NCBI GenBank assembly: GCA_035547425.1
Contig: DASZUU010000013.1
Location: 1-64,000, forward strand
Direction of reading: 5' to 3'
Source: Alloacidobacterium sp035547425
GTDB taxonomy: Bacteria; Acidobacteriota; Terriglobia; Terriglobales; Acidobacteriaceae
Length of the DNA: 64,000 nucleotides
In this document: piece by piece, positions 27,463 to 38,364 of the stretch
Layout of the letters: every line of letters begins with the position of its first letter
How positions within the stretch are numbered: the stretch's first letter is position 1
Program-made: the position numbers and the translations under genes
The notes under the pieces: generated by a model
Seen by the model: the letters and a program-made list of their open reading frames with translations, nothing else
What the model was told of the DNA's origin: nothing
Databases searched by the model: none

Positions 27463-30400
27463 ATGAGATGTCTGGCAAAGTTTTTTGTAGGGCTGCTCTT
27501 CTTCGTTAGCGGCCTTTCAGCGCTCGCTCAATTCTCGAGCGGTATTGTCGGTACAGTGCAGGATCAAAGCGGAGCCGCAATCGCAGGCGCTACTGTCACT
27601 ATCAGCGACACCCGCCTTGGCATCAGCAAAACCGCAACCACCAACGATTCCGGATATTTTCGTTTCGACAGCATCGCGGCATCCACCTATACAGTTCACA
27701 TTGAGGCCAACGGCTTCACCGGCTGGGATCAGAAAAATCTGGTTCTTCAGCCCGGTGAAACTCGCACTTTAACGCCCGCGCTGACTGTGGGCTCTGCAAC
27801 CACAAATGTCACGGTGACCGCCGCCGCAGTGTCGCTCGATCTGGTCACTCCTACAACTTCATCCGTGGTCGGTTCCACTACTGTGCAGAACACTCCGTTG
27901 CCGGGACAAAACGTGTATGGACTGGCAGCATTGACCCCCGGCATGACGGGCAATGCCGTGACTTCCGGAGACAATTACACCAACGAGTACGCCATCAACG
28001 TAAATGCGGCCGGACTGCGCCAGGAACAAAATGGATATCAGATTGATGGCGCATACACGAATACGCCGTCTCGCGGAGGCGGTACCTCGATTTCGCCTAA
28101 TCCCTTTATTGTCGAATCGATGGACATCCGCACGAACGATTTCGATGCGCAAAAGGGGCGGAATGGTGGAGCTACCGTCGATATCTTTACGAAATCGGGC
28201 ACGAATGACTTCCACGGCAGTATTGACTATTACTTCCTCAACGACTCTTTGTCGGCGCGAACCGAATTTGAATCTACTGTTCCACAGTTCACTCGTAATG
28301 AAATAGGCGCTACCTTTGGCGGCCCCATTATCAAGAACAAGTTCTTTATCTTTGGCGCAATCGATGTGCTTCGCTCCAGCACAACCAGCGCCGGTCAGTA
28401 CACGGTTGAGACACAGGATTTCGACAACTGGGCAAAGGCCAATTTGCCGAATAATATTGCGACCCAGGTTCTTACAACGGCTCCGCCTCTGAACTTTCCC
28501 ACAAGCAATATCTTGACTGTAGGCGATATTGAATCATCCGGCTATTTTTCTCCGCCGGCGAACATTCCTACCGGCATGGGCGCTGTGGGCACCGCCAATA
28601 TCAGCTATTCGATTCCGAAGAATGGATATCAATGGAGTGTTCGCGGCGATTACTATCTTCACCAGAATGATCGTGTTTATGTGACCGCAATTCGCACATA
28701 CGACACCTCCGTCGGCGCTACGCCCCGTCCCGCATTAAATAATGACCTGAAAAACAGTTCAGATTTTATGAACGTTGACTGGACCCATACGTTCTCGGCA
28801 AAGCTTCTTAACGAAGCAGGCGCAAATATTATCCGCCCATACGGCTCCAACCTTGCCGCGCCGTCGATGGCGATACCGTATGTCAACGTAACAGGGCTGC
28901 AAGGCTTTTCAAACTGGGGGCCGGGAAATTTCACCCAGCAAACACTGGGCTGGCGCGACCTGATGACCGCGACCATCAAAACCCACACTTTGAAATTCGG
29001 GTTTGAGCAGTTCAATATCCGCGAAAACGATGAGCAAAGCGGAGCTTTCGGACGGCCTACTTACAATTTCAACAACCTGCTCGATTTCGTTCAAGACAAA
29101 GCGCTGACCGAATCCGCGACCCCGGTAAACCTCAATACGCACCTGCAGGCGCCGTATGAGCGTCGTTATCGCGGACTGTACACAGGCATCTTTGTGCAGG
29201 ACAGCTGGAAAGTTGTGCCCAGGCTGACCTTCAATGCCGGCGTCCGTTATGACATGATGTCGAATTTCTTCTCCATCTATACCCCGCAGCTCACCAACTT
29301 CACTCTGGGAACAGGCGCTACATACAACGAGCAGATAGCCAATGGAATTACAGGACTGTCTCCCTCTACCCATGTTCTCGATCACAATATCTGGGGACTT
29401 GGACCGCGTGTTGGCTTTTCCTGGGATGTATTCGGCAATGGCAAGACCGCAATGCGCGGCGGATTCGGTCTATTTTCCGACCAACCGCCTTACCTGCACA
29501 TCACCGATATCACGGCTGGAAACCTGCCGAACTATTACACGCCATCGCTCGACGTGCGCCAGGGAACTCCACCGGTCTTTCAATTATGTAGCCCGCCGTC
29601 AGGATTTACCGAGGCTTGTCCTATTGTGGATACCAGCAATGTAGTGCTGAACTCTGCAGGCGGTGTCGTCGGCCAGAGAGCAAATCTCGGCGCCTATTCG
29701 CCAAATTACAAACTCACCAACGTAGAAAGCTGGACCCTCAGCATACAGCAGGAGCTCCCGCACAACATGATCTTCGAGCTGAATTATTCGGGTACGGCAG
29801 CACGGCATCTGCCCATTTACAACCAGGACCTGAACCGTTTTGCTGGCGACTTAGTCATTAACAAGGGAACGCTGACCCGCCTCAATCCAAACTTTAATCA
29901 GATACAGTACGCAACCTCGGATGCCAACTCTTTTGGAAGTTTTGGGTCTGCCATGATGGCACGTCGGTTTACTCATGGCATCGCCTTCCGAGGTATCTAT
30001 ACCTGGGGTAAGGCAATGGATATCCTCAGCAACGCGGGTTCGCTGGATGGCGGAGCTGTCACCGCCAATTCCAACGGCGGGCAGGCAAGCGGCCCGATTT
30101 TTACGAATGGCGATTATGCGGCGCAGCGTGGTCGCGCTGACTTCGACATTCGCCAGCAGTTCTCCGCAGACGGAACCTGGACTGTGCCCAACTCCTACAA
30201 TGCAATGTGGAAGAGAGCGCTTTTCGGCGGATGGCAGTTCGGTGGAGTCTGGCTGATACAAACCGGCCAGCCCTTCACCGTTTACACGACTGCTTCATTC
30301 AATCCGGTCTTCGATGCAGCTGGGAACGTTGTGGGCAACACCGGCGGCGATTACAACGCAGACGGATCAAACTTCGACGTGCCGAATGCGCCTTCGTTCG

Positions 30401-30744
30401 GCAACCATCTTGCCGGGCAGCCACGCAAGGCTTTCCTCAACGGGCTCTTTCCCGCGTCTGCATTCCCAACACCGGCCCCGGGCATGGAAGGAAACTTAGG
30501 GAGAAACACTTACGACGGACCAGGCTACAACAACGTAGATTTCACCTTTGAAAAGCTCTTCCACACCCCATGGTTCTTCGGAGAGAAAATGCAGATCGAA
30601 GCCAAAGGAGAAGTTACTAACCTTTTCAATCGCGCCAACCTTTGGGGGATGAATTCGGATTTATCGAACCCATCATTGTTTGGCCATTCCACTAATCAGT
30701 TTCCGGCACGATACCTACAGCTTCATCTGCGTGCCAGTTTCTGA
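27463..30744 (+). CDS. TonB-dependent receptor, Oar-like (third copy)
   Basis: This 1093-residue outer-membrane receptor has a signal peptide ending near L-S-A-L-A-Q, the carboxypeptidase-regulatory-like domain (G-I-V-G-T-V-Q-D-Q-S-G-A, G-Y-F-R-F), a plug region (D-G-A-Y-T-N near residue 198) and a barrel ending in L-R-A-S-F. An AGGAG site lies upstream of ATG 27463. A GH31 glycosidase follows about 120 bases later on the same strand, so the pair may import and cut an alpha-linked oligosaccharide. It diverges from the TPR/GH63 pair over a 255-base gap that should carry both promoters. Confidence 0.9.
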   Translation: MRCLAKFFVGLLFFVSGLSALAQFSSGIVGTVQDQSGAAIAGATVTISDTRLGISKTATTNDSGYFRFDSIAASTYTVHIEANGFTGWDQKNLVLQPGETRTLTPALTVGSATTNVTVTAAAVSLDLVTPTTSSVVGSTTVQNTPLPGQNVYGLAALTPGMTGNAVTSGDNYTNEYAINVNAAGLRQEQNGYQIDGAYTNTPSRGGGTSISPNPFIVESMDIRTNDFDAQKGRNGGATVDIFTKSGTNDFHGSIDYYFLNDSLSARTEFESTVPQFTRNEIGATFGGPIIKNKFFIFGAIDVLRSSTTSAGQYTVETQDFDNWAKANLPNNIATQVLTTAPPLNFPTSNILTVGDIESSGYFSPPANIPTGMGAVGTANISYSIPKNGYQWSVRGDYYLHQNDRVYVTAIRTYDTSVGATPRPALNNDLKNSSDFMNVDWTHTFSAKLLNEAGANIIRPYGSNLAAPSMAIPYVNVTGLQGFSNWGPGNFTQQTLGWRDLMTATIKTHTLKFGFEQFNIRENDEQSGAFGRPTYNFNNLLDFVQDKALTESATPVNLNTHLQAPYERRYRGLYTGIFVQDSWKVVPRLTFNAGVRYDMMSNFFSIYTPQLTNFTLGTGATYNEQIANGITGLSPSTHVLDHNIWGLGPRVGFSWDVFGNGKTAMRGGFGLFSDQPPYLHITDITAGNLPNYYTPSLDVRQGTPPVFQLCSPPSGFTEACPIVDTSNVVLNSAGGVVGQRANLGAYSPNYKLTNVESWTLSIQQELPHNMIFELNYSGTAARHLPIYNQDLNRFAGDLVINKGTLTRLNPNFNQIQYATSDANSFGSFGSAMMARRFTHGIAFRGIYTWGKAMDILSNAGSLDGGAVTANSNGGQASGPIFTNGDYAAQRGRADFDIRQQFSADGTWTVPNSYNAMWKRALFGGWQFGGVWLIQTGQPFTVYTTASFNPVFDAAGNVVGNTGGDYNADGSNFDVPNAPSFGNHLAGQPRKAFLNGLFPASAFPTPAPGMEGNLGRNTYDGPGYNNVDFTFEKLFHTPWFFGEKMQIEAKGEVTNLFNRANLWGMNSDLSNPSLFGHSTNQFPARYLQLHLRASF

Positions 30745-30862
30745 TAACAATGACGAAATCCTCTGTAGTTGAGTGGCTGCTTTGAAAGCAAGGCAGCTGC
30801 TCGTAAACTCAACATCGACCAATCTGCTCTCTGAAGAAGAGCGTATCAGGAATGTGAGAGAA

Positions 30863-33316
30863 ATGAAGCTGTCATGGATTGCTCGGGAGAGAGCGCGGAT
30901 AGAACTGCGGTTTGCATGGGTCTTGCTAGTGCTGCAAGCACTGTTATTCAGTGGAGCAGCACTGGCCCAGAATCAGCCTCTGGTATTAGAGCGCGATGGA
31001 CGCGTGATCTCTCTTGTCCCGTATGCTCCCAATATTCTTCGGGTCACCATCAGCATCGATAAGGCTGCCGCGACGGCAGCGCCCGGATATGGATTTATCG
31101 CTAAGCCATCTGCGCAGGGGTGGACCAGCCGGCAAGACGCGAAAGGCGGCGAAGTATTTCAATCGGATCAAATGGTCGTACACATTGCCGCAGCCGACCC
31201 GCCGGCAAATCAGCGACCTCAGCAGATGCCGCTGGACGCGGTGAATCGCGAGTTGCGCGAGCAATACTTTGGAGGGCGTCCCAATCCACATGCACCGCAC
31301 AACGATGCTCTTCTGATCACAACTGGCTCCGGCAAGCCGTTGTTGCACATGCGCACATGGACAATGGCTCCTGAAAGCCCGGAGGTAGCGAAAACAGATG
31401 CGGATGCAGCCACCCAAAAAGGCTACCGTGTAGCCGCGATGTTCGATTCACCCGCCGACGAGCACTACTACGGCCTTGGGCAGCAGCAAAAAGGCTGGAT
31501 GGATCTGCGGGATCACGAAATTCACTGCTGGCATGAATATTCGGCCATTGGAGGCCAGGATGTATGCGTGCCCTTCATGATCTCCAGCCGAGGATACGGC
31601 CTGGTATGGGACAACCCATCCAGGACAACTGTGGATCTCGGATTCAATGGCCAGAACGTATGGTCGTCAGAGGTCGGCAACCGCGTGTCCTATTTCGTCA
31701 TCGCCGGAAAAACCAGCGACGAGATTTATGAGGGATACCGATCTTTAACCGGCGTAACCCACATGCTGCCGAGGGCAGTTTATGGCTACATCCAAAGCAA
31801 AGCAATCTATCCAACTCAGGAACAGATTCTGAATGTCGCGAAGACGTATCGCGAGAAGAAGCTGCCGCTCGACGTAGTTGTCGTGGACTTCCTCAACATG
31901 ACGCGGCAGGGCGAGCTTGATCTCGATCCGAAACGCTGGCCCGATCCGGCAGCGATGAATCGCGAACTCCACTCCATGGATGTAAGAACTCTGTTGAGTG
32001 TGTGGCCTCATTTTGCGCCGGGAACTCAGTTCTACGACATGCTGGTAAGCAAAGGCTGGCTGATTCATGGACCCGACGGGAAGCCCGACCCGGGCAATTT
32101 TAAAGATGCCATCGGTCCGAATATCGATACCACGAATTCCGAAGCTGCAAAGTGGTTCTGGGAGAAAATTCGCGACCGGTACGTGAAGCCGTATGGGTTC
32201 GACTATCTTTGGCTCGATGAAACGGAGCCTGATATCGACCCAGCTAAAGATGTATTTTCGATCGGCTCAGGCACTCGCTTCTACAACATCTATCCACTCT
32301 TCCATACAGCATCGGTGTATGAGGGATTTCGGCGTGAATTTGGAGACAGCCGCCGCGTCATGATCCTGGCACGCGCCGCTTATCTGGGCGCGCAGCGCAA
32401 CGGCACAGTCTTCTGGTCCAGCGATATCGTTTCTACATGGGACATGCTGAAGCGGTCGATCCCCGCAGGATTGAACTTCACTGCAAGCGGGTTCCCCTAT
32501 TGGGATACGGACATCGCAGGCTTCTTCTCGCCCGCGGTTCCACCCGATTATCATGCGGCGCATAAACCGCTGATCGATGGATCTGATGTGCGCGACGTCA
32601 TTGGAAATTACGAAGATTATCCCGAGCTCTTTGTGCGGTGGTTCGAGTGGGGATCATTTCAGCCCATCATGCGAGCGCATGGCGAACGAATGCACAACGA
32701 AGTGTGGTCATACGGCAAACAGGCTGAGCCGATTCTCGCCAAATATCTAAAGCTGCGCTATCAGCTTCTTCCCTATACATACTCAGTCGCATATCAAAGC
32801 TATCAAACCGGCGCTCCTTATATGAGAGCTCTCTTTATGGATTTCCCCAACGATCCGAAAGCTATCGATATTCCGGATGAATATATGTACGGCCCGGCCT
32901 TTCTGGTTGCGCCGGTAAGCGAACAAGGCGCAACACATCGTTCTGTATATTTGCCGGCAGGATCTGATTGGTACAACTACTGGACGAACGAGCGGGTGCA
33001 CGGCGGCCAAACAATTGTTGTGGATGCTCCCATCGATACGCTTCCCCTATTTGTACGGGCAGGAAGTATTGTTCCGCTCGGCGCAGAGGTGCAGAGCGCA
33101 CAGCAACCGCAAGCGATTACTTCGGTTCGGGTATATCCGGGCGCGAATGGAAGCTTTACTCTCTTCCAGGATGACGGCTCAACCTATGCATACGAAAAGA
33201 CCGGAGGCTCACTCACAAAACTGACGTGGGACGATACTTCACATCAGTTAAAGCACGAAGGTGCTTCCGCGTGGACCGGCACGGATCAGTCCATCGTGAA
33301 GGTGATCGGCAGATAG
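30863..33316 (+). CDS. Secreted GH31 alpha-glycosidase (WxDxTEPD type)
   Basis: The 817-residue enzyme starts at ATG 30863, just before a signal peptide (F-A-W-V-L-L-V-L-Q-A-L-L-F-S-G-A-A-L-A-Q). The GH31 barrel contains the nucleophile motif Y-L-W-L-D-E-T-E-P-D (Asp about 452) and the acid/base motif F-W-S-S-D (Asp about 521). The C-terminal beta domains include the DUF5110-like region (Y-P-G-A-N-G-S-F-T-L-F-Q-D-D-G). GH31 members hydrolyse alpha-glucosides, alpha-xylosides or alpha-galactosides; the T-E-P-D variant is common in alpha-xylosidase-like enzymes, so substrate remains open. It probably works with the receptor just upstream. Confidence 0.9.
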   Translation: MKLSWIARERARIELRFAWVLLVLQALLFSGAALAQNQPLVLERDGRVISLVPYAPNILRVTISIDKAAATAAPGYGFIAKPSAQGWTSRQDAKGGEVFQSDQMVVHIAAADPPANQRPQQMPLDAVNRELREQYFGGRPNPHAPHNDALLITTGSGKPLLHMRTWTMAPESPEVAKTDADAATQKGYRVAAMFDSPADEHYYGLGQQQKGWMDLRDHEIHCWHEYSAIGGQDVCVPFMISSRGYGLVWDNPSRTTVDLGFNGQNVWSSEVGNRVSYFVIAGKTSDEIYEGYRSLTGVTHMLPRAVYGYIQSKAIYPTQEQILNVAKTYREKKLPLDVVVVDFLNMTRQGELDLDPKRWPDPAAMNRELHSMDVRTLLSVWPHFAPGTQFYDMLVSKGWLIHGPDGKPDPGNFKDAIGPNIDTTNSEAAKWFWEKIRDRYVKPYGFDYLWLDETEPDIDPAKDVFSIGSGTRFYNIYPLFHTASVYEGFRREFGDSRRVMILARAAYLGAQRNGTVFWSSDIVSTWDMLKRSIPAGLNFTASGFPYWDTDIAGFFSPAVPPDYHAAHKPLIDGSDVRDVIGNYEDYPELFVRWFEWGSFQPIMRAHGERMHNEVWSYGKQAEPILAKYLKLRYQLLPYTYSVAYQSYQTGAPYMRALFMDFPNDPKAIDIPDEYMYGPAFLVAPVSEQGATHRSVYLPAGSDWYNYWTNERVHGGQTIVVDAPIDTLPLFVRAGSIVPLGAEVQSAQQPQAITSVRVYPGANGSFTLFQDDGSTYAYEKTGGSLTKLTWDDTSHQLKHEGASAWTGTDQSIVKVIGR

Positions 33317-33564
33317 GCGATATCTTCATCATCTCGAGCCATAATTTTGGACAACAAAGCGAAATTTTAGGCAAAAGCATTGGAAAAGCGAAAGCTATTC
33401 TTTCCTTAGCAGAACGGGGCATCTTTGTGAGCCTACGTTTGTGCGGTGTGATGTGTTGAAACGAAGTCCTCTGTCAGAAGAGATCTGTTTCTACACGATA
33501 AACTGCATCCGGTGCACGGGAAAAGTACGCCTCGTCATTGGCAAGCACTCCGATAGTTCAGTCC

Positions 33565-36500
33565 ATGGCGAAGAAGAGCAAAAGCCGTTACGAGTTGAAG
33601 GAGAAGCTTGGCGAAGGCGGGATGGGAGCCGTTTGGTGCGCCTTCGATACGGTTCTGAACACGGATGTCGCGCTCAAATTATTGCTAGACGCGAACGATG
33701 CGACCGCTCTCAAGCTTTTCTATGACGAATGCCATAAGCAATCAGCTTTAGCGCATCCGAATATCGTTGAGATTCGGGATGTAGGCGTTCTGGAAGAAGA
33801 CGGAATGCGGCAACCTTATCTGGTCATGCCGCTGCTGCGGGGAGCTACGCTTGCTTCCATCATTCGATCATCGGCGCAGCCCCTTTCCGTAGATCGCTGT
33901 GTCGACATCATTACGCAGGCGTGCCGCGGCCTGCATGCAGCGCATGACGCAGGTCTGCTGCATCGCGATATCAAACCCAGCAATCTCTTCGTTCTCGAAG
34001 ACGATTCGGTAAAGATCATCGACTTTGGTGTCGCGCATCGGTTGGACGTGAGCCGCACCGTAAGCCGGAAGGGCACCCTGCTCTATATGTCTCCGGAGCA
34101 GCTTGCACTCAAGCCGCTCACGCGTGCTTCGGACGTCTTCTCTCTGGCCGTAGTCTGCTACGAAACGCTTACCCGGAAGCAGCCGTTTCTTGCCGCGTCA
34201 GAAGAAGCTGTGATGGAAGCTATCCGCACGATAAATCCTCCTCCGGCTTCTTCCATCAATCCGAAAGTCAGCGGATCGCTCAGCCAGGTACTTTGCAAAG
34301 CGATGGCAAAGGACCCGGCACATCGCTTCTCCAGCGCAAAGGAATTCGGTGAATATCTGCGCCGTGCGCATTACGATGAAGCGCTTGCCGTCTTTGATCC
34401 TGCAAAGTTTGCGCCGCGGCTTGAGAAGGCCGCCGAAGCTTTCCAGCAAGGCAATCTTGAGTTCGCACAAGAGCTTATCAGCGAGCTCGAATCAGAAGGC
34501 TATATCACGCAGGAGCTCGAGACTCTTGCCGCCGATGTGAAGTCGTCTGCCAAAAAAAGGACGATTGGAAGACTCATCGAAAGCGCGCGCGCACGCGTGC
34601 AAGACGGTGAATACCGGTTGGCATTGCAGCGCATTCATGAGGCTCTGCAACTGGAGCCGCGCAATGAGGATGCTTTGGTGTTGCAGCACGATATTGAAGC
34701 GCGTCGTGCCGAAGCAGACATTGTTGACTGGTTGCGCGTAGGCCAGCAGCATCTGGAAAAACTCTCCTTCTCGCATGCGCGCCAGGCGGTACAGCGCATT
34801 TTGGAAATGAAGCCGGGAGAAGAGCGCGCCCTGCATTTTCTGTCACAGGTGGAACGTCGTGAGTCGGAAGTGCAGCGCCTTCGCGATCATAAGCGCGAAG
34901 CCTATGCCGCTGCGTTGGAAGCTGAAAAGCGCAATGATCTTACTTCAGCATTGAGCAAGATGCGTGAGGTGCTTAACCTGGAGCGTCAAGCTCCTGACCA
35001 GAAAGAGCCTGGACAGCTTGCCGCATATCAAAGCCTGTATAACCGCTTGCATGCCGAGCACGAGGCTATAGCTGCGAGCTACTCTGAAGCAAAGCAGGCG
35101 CTGGAGCGCAGTGATTTTGCTGCGGCGTCGAAGCTCTGCGATAAATTCCTTGAAAAATTTCCTCAACACACGCTGTTCAAAGCGTTGAAATTCGATACCG
35201 AGCAGCGCTGGCGTCGTGCTATCTCCATGCGTCTTGTCCAGGTAGAAGAAGCAGCCGAGAGTGAAGCCGATCTTGACCAGCGCGTGCGCATGCTGGAAGA
35301 AGTGGTCAACGAAAATCCGGAAGTGCCTGAATTTGGTCGCTTACTGCAGGGCACGCGAGAGAAGCGCGACCTTGTAAATGGCATCGTGGGCCGCGCGCGT
35401 GACTTGGAATCCCGAGAACTTTACGGCGAAGCTCTGGTGCAGTGGGAAACGCTGCAAACGATCTATCCCAACTTTCCCGGCTTAAATTTTGAGATAGAAA
35501 ATGTGCGTCTGCGCCGCCAACTGAGCGAGCGCGTGACGCGAAAAAATCAATGGATATCGGATATCAACCAGGCAATCGATGCCGGGGACTTCGACGAAGC
35601 TCTGCGATTGCTTTCGCCTGCTGTAGAAGAGTTTCCTGAAGATGAAGAATTTGCGGAGATGCGCGCGTATATCCGGCAGCAGCAGGAACTTGCCGAGCAG
35701 ACCGACAAGCTGATTCACCAAGGACGCCGCTGCCTGGATGAAGGAGAAATTGCACGCGGGCTGGAAAAACTGCGCAGCGCTTACGAAATCGGCTCCAAAG
35801 TAAAGCGTGCCAAACCGGAGTTAGTGGATGGCTTGCTGCGTGCGGCGCGTGCCTGCCAGAGCGATCCCCCGCAGGCGCGAATTTATCTGAAGGAAATATT
35901 GAGCCTTGATCCCGGAAATCATGCCGCTGCCGGCTTATTGCGCTTCCTTGATGATCAGACGGAATATCAAAAGGTCGATGAGGTTCTTGCGCAAGTACGC
36001 CAGCTTCGTTCCGGTAATGATCTCAGCGGTGCAGTCACACTTTTAGAGCAGGCGTGTCTGGAATATCCTCGCAACCCGCGGCTGCGTCTGGTTCTGCGCG
36101 AGATCGGCGCCAGTCGCAACGAGCAGCGTACTCGCGATCTTGAAGTGATTCGACGGAAACGGCTCGAAGCAGACACTCTGGCGACTGTGCCCTTGCTCAA
36201 TGAACAAATAGCTTCAGTCGAGCAGATCGCAAATCGCTATGGCGACGATGAAGAGTTCCAAAAAGAATCGCGTATGCTCCACGCTCGACTGCATACCATC
36301 GCCGCTACTACTGCGGAAGAACCGCCAATTCCATCAGCCAATGGAAACGGCAGGAAGCCGATAGGTGCGGCAACAACAGCTCACGAAAATCCTGATAGAA
36401 AAAAATGGATTTACGCTGCGATTGGTGGAGCGGCGCTTCTTCTCTTGATGGGAATCGTGCTTTTTCGGCATGGTTTTTCAGGCGCGCATAAAACCGCAGC

Positions 36501-38352
36501 GCCTGTTGCGGCCGCGCCGGTATTGGCTGAGTATCTGATTCACGCAGTTCCCTCAGGCGCACACATTCTGCACGATGGACAAGAGGTTGGTGTTGCATCT
36601 CCTGATCTCCATGTGAAGTTGCCTTCCGGGAAGACCTCTATTGAGGCCAGGATGACTGGTTATGCGCCACAAACTCAGATCGTCGACGGAGCAACAGATC
36701 ATGTAGCGCAGGTCAGCTTTGCACTGGCTCCAGTAAACCAGCAGTTGCAAGTGGTTGGCGACGGTGCTCTCAGCATGAATGGCGCTCCGGCGACACCGCT
36801 CACAACGGGCATATTTTCGGGTGAGCTTCCTTCTGGTTCAAATGTTCTGCGATGGAATGGAAAAGACGGCTATGATGCGACCTTTCATGTAGACGTAAAA
36901 GATGAAGGACCGGCAACGGTAGTCTCTTCGCATACGGGAACATACGAAAATGCGTTGCTGGTAAGTGTGGCAATGCAGCAGGCGCGAGTCTATACGACCA
37001 CCGCTATGCCCATTACCATCGATGGCAAGGCGCAGGGCATGGCAGACAGCAATGGCGCAGACATTGATCTGCCTGCAGGACTGCATACGATCGTAGCCGG
37101 AAAGCAGCCCCATCTCTTAACCGGCAAAGTGGAAAGCGGAAACGGACGCCTGCTGCTGATTGCTTTTGAAAATGCGCGTCGCGTTGGCTCTCTGACCGTT
37201 ATGACCAACGTCGATGGTGTCAACATTAACCTGCTGCATGGCACGTCCGTTGTTCGGCAAGGCGTGAGCGCAAATGGCAGGCTGGATATTGCGCAACTGC
37301 CTCCCGGGAAGTACACGCTGCAGGCTTCCGCTCCATCTTCGGAGGCTCTTGATCCGCAGACTGTTCTCATCGAGAAAGATAAAACCGCTACCGTTACGCT
37401 TCATGTCAAACAGATTCCGACGTTGATGTCAGTAAAGGTCCGGACATTACCCGGTGCGAACATATTTTTGGATGGCAAAGCAACTGGAACTACGGATACG
37501 GACGGAACACTCATGCTCTCCTCGGTTTCCCTGGGGCAGCATCATCTTGAAGCGCAACGAAACGGCATTACGTCCGATCAGGACATCAATCTCAGTTCAG
37601 GACAAAGCAATCCGTATGTAGCCAATCTCAAGCTGGATCGAGGTAAAGCTCCTGTCATTCTCGATCTTGATCCTGCAAGCAGTTCGGTTACCGTCTACAA
37701 CGCTAAGGGCGAGCTGGTTTCCATATCTGGCACGCATTTTGATTTGCCTGAAGGAAGATATCACTTCATAGCGCGTGCGGATGGCTATGTCGATCGCGCC
37801 GAATCCGCCGATGTGAAATCGGACGGCTCCACAGAAATAGATTTAAAGCTCACTCCGCTTCCTGTGCCAACCGATGCGCCTGTAGTCACCGGATGGGACG
37901 CGGCAGATTGGATTGCAGATACAAAAGGCCACACGCTCGCCCATCACTCTGATGGAATCGGCTTATATAACGTCCAGCCTGCTCGCGGCAAATTCATCTT
38001 TGGTTTTACTCTTGGGCGCGGCTTCCTTTTTGAAAAACCAAGGGTAGAGTGGGTCGCAAACTATCATGACCCGGGAAATTACCTGCTCTTCTCTCTGGAT
38101 CATACCGGCCTCCAGTTATTTACAGTCAGCAATGGCAAGAGAACGGTCTATGGCAACAAAATCACATTGCCCGGCGGCCCAAAGTATCAGGTCCTCTTTG
38201 AGATGGTGCCCGGACACAATATCACTTTCATTCACGATGGACATAAGTGGAAACAGATAAGTGATTGGGCTAACCCATCAGAAAATGCGGACAATGGCAA
38301 ATTTGGTTTTAAAGGTTCGGTAACACTTACCAGCTTCAGTTATACGCGGTAA
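33565..38352 (+). CDS. Giant membrane Ser/Thr protein kinase with helical repeats and PEGA-like domains (PpkA-like role)
   Basis: The 1595-residue protein has an intact kinase domain: G-E-G-G-M-G (16-21), Lys38 in V-A-L-K, H-R-D-I-K-P-S-N (133-140), D-F-G (153-155) and M-S-P-E-Q. About 650 residues of TPR-like, glutamate-rich helical repeats follow, then a membrane helix (about 946-968). Outside come several PEGA-like beta units from about residue 988 and a C-terminal concanavalin-like domain. It heads the T6SS locus and ends 12 bases before vgrG. In T6SS loci such kinases (PpkA) phosphorylate FHA proteins, and two FHA proteins are encoded here. ATG 33565 is chosen; a TTG at 33538 is in frame, and neither has a clear ribosome site. 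The domain combination is much larger than PpkA. Confidence 0.85.
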   Translation: MAKKSKSRYELKEKLGEGGMGAVWCAFDTVLNTDVALKLLLDANDATALKLFYDECHKQSALAHPNIVEIRDVGVLEEDGMRQPYLVMPLLRGATLASIIRSSAQPLSVDRCVDIITQACRGLHAAHDAGLLHRDIKPSNLFVLEDDSVKIIDFGVAHRLDVSRTVSRKGTLLYMSPEQLALKPLTRASDVFSLAVVCYETLTRKQPFLAASEEAVMEAIRTINPPPASSINPKVSGSLSQVLCKAMAKDPAHRFSSAKEFGEYLRRAHYDEALAVFDPAKFAPRLEKAAEAFQQGNLEFAQELISELESEGYITQELETLAADVKSSAKKRTIGRLIESARARVQDGEYRLALQRIHEALQLEPRNEDALVLQHDIEARRAEADIVDWLRVGQQHLEKLSFSHARQAVQRILEMKPGEERALHFLSQVERRESEVQRLRDHKREAYAAALEAEKRNDLTSALSKMREVLNLERQAPDQKEPGQLAAYQSLYNRLHAEHEAIAASYSEAKQALERSDFAAASKLCDKFLEKFPQHTLFKALKFDTEQRWRRAISMRLVQVEEAAESEADLDQRVRMLEEVVNENPEVPEFGRLLQGTREKRDLVNGIVGRARDLESRELYGEALVQWETLQTIYPNFPGLNFEIENVRLRRQLSERVTRKNQWISDINQAIDAGDFDEALRLLSPAVEEFPEDEEFAEMRAYIRQQQELAEQTDKLIHQGRRCLDEGEIARGLEKLRSAYEIGSKVKRAKPELVDGLLRAARACQSDPPQARIYLKEILSLDPGNHAAAGLLRFLDDQTEYQKVDEVLAQVRQLRSGNDLSGAVTLLEQACLEYPRNPRLRLVLREIGASRNEQRTRDLEVIRRKRLEADTLATVPLLNEQIASVEQIANRYGDDEEFQKESRMLHARLHTIAATTAEEPPIPSANGNGRKPIGAATTAHENPDRKKWIYAAIGGAALLLLMGIVLFRHGFSGAHKTAAPVAAAPVLAEYLIHAVPSGAHILHDGQEVGVASPDLHVKLPSGKTSIEARMTGYAPQTQIVDGATDHVAQVSFALAPVNQQLQVVGDGALSMNGAPATPLTTGIFSGELPSGSNVLRWNGKDGYDATFHVDVKDEGPATVVSSHTGTYENALLVSVAMQQARVYTTTAMPITIDGKAQGMADSNGADIDLPAGLHTIVAGKQPHLLTGKVESGNGRLLLIAFENARRVGSLTVMTNVDGVNINLLHGTSVVRQGVSANGRLDIAQLPPGKYTLQASAPSSEALDPQTVLIEKDKTATVTLHVKQIPTLMSVKVRTLPGANIFLDGKATGTTDTDGTLMLSSVSLGQHHLEAQRNGITSDQDINLSSGQSNPYVANLKLDRGKAPVILDLDPASSSVTVYNAKGELVSISGTHFDLPEGRYHFIARADGYVDRAESADVKSDGSTEIDLKLTPLPVPTDAPVVTGWDAADWIADTKGHTLAHHSDGIGLYNVQPARGKFIFGFTLGRGFLFEKPRVEWVANYHDPGNYLLFSLDHTGLQLFTVSNGKRTVYGNKITLPGGPKYQVLFEMVPGHNITFIHDGHKWKQISDWANPSENADNGKFGFKGSVTLTSFSYTR

Positions 38353-38364
38353 TAAGGAGAGTCT

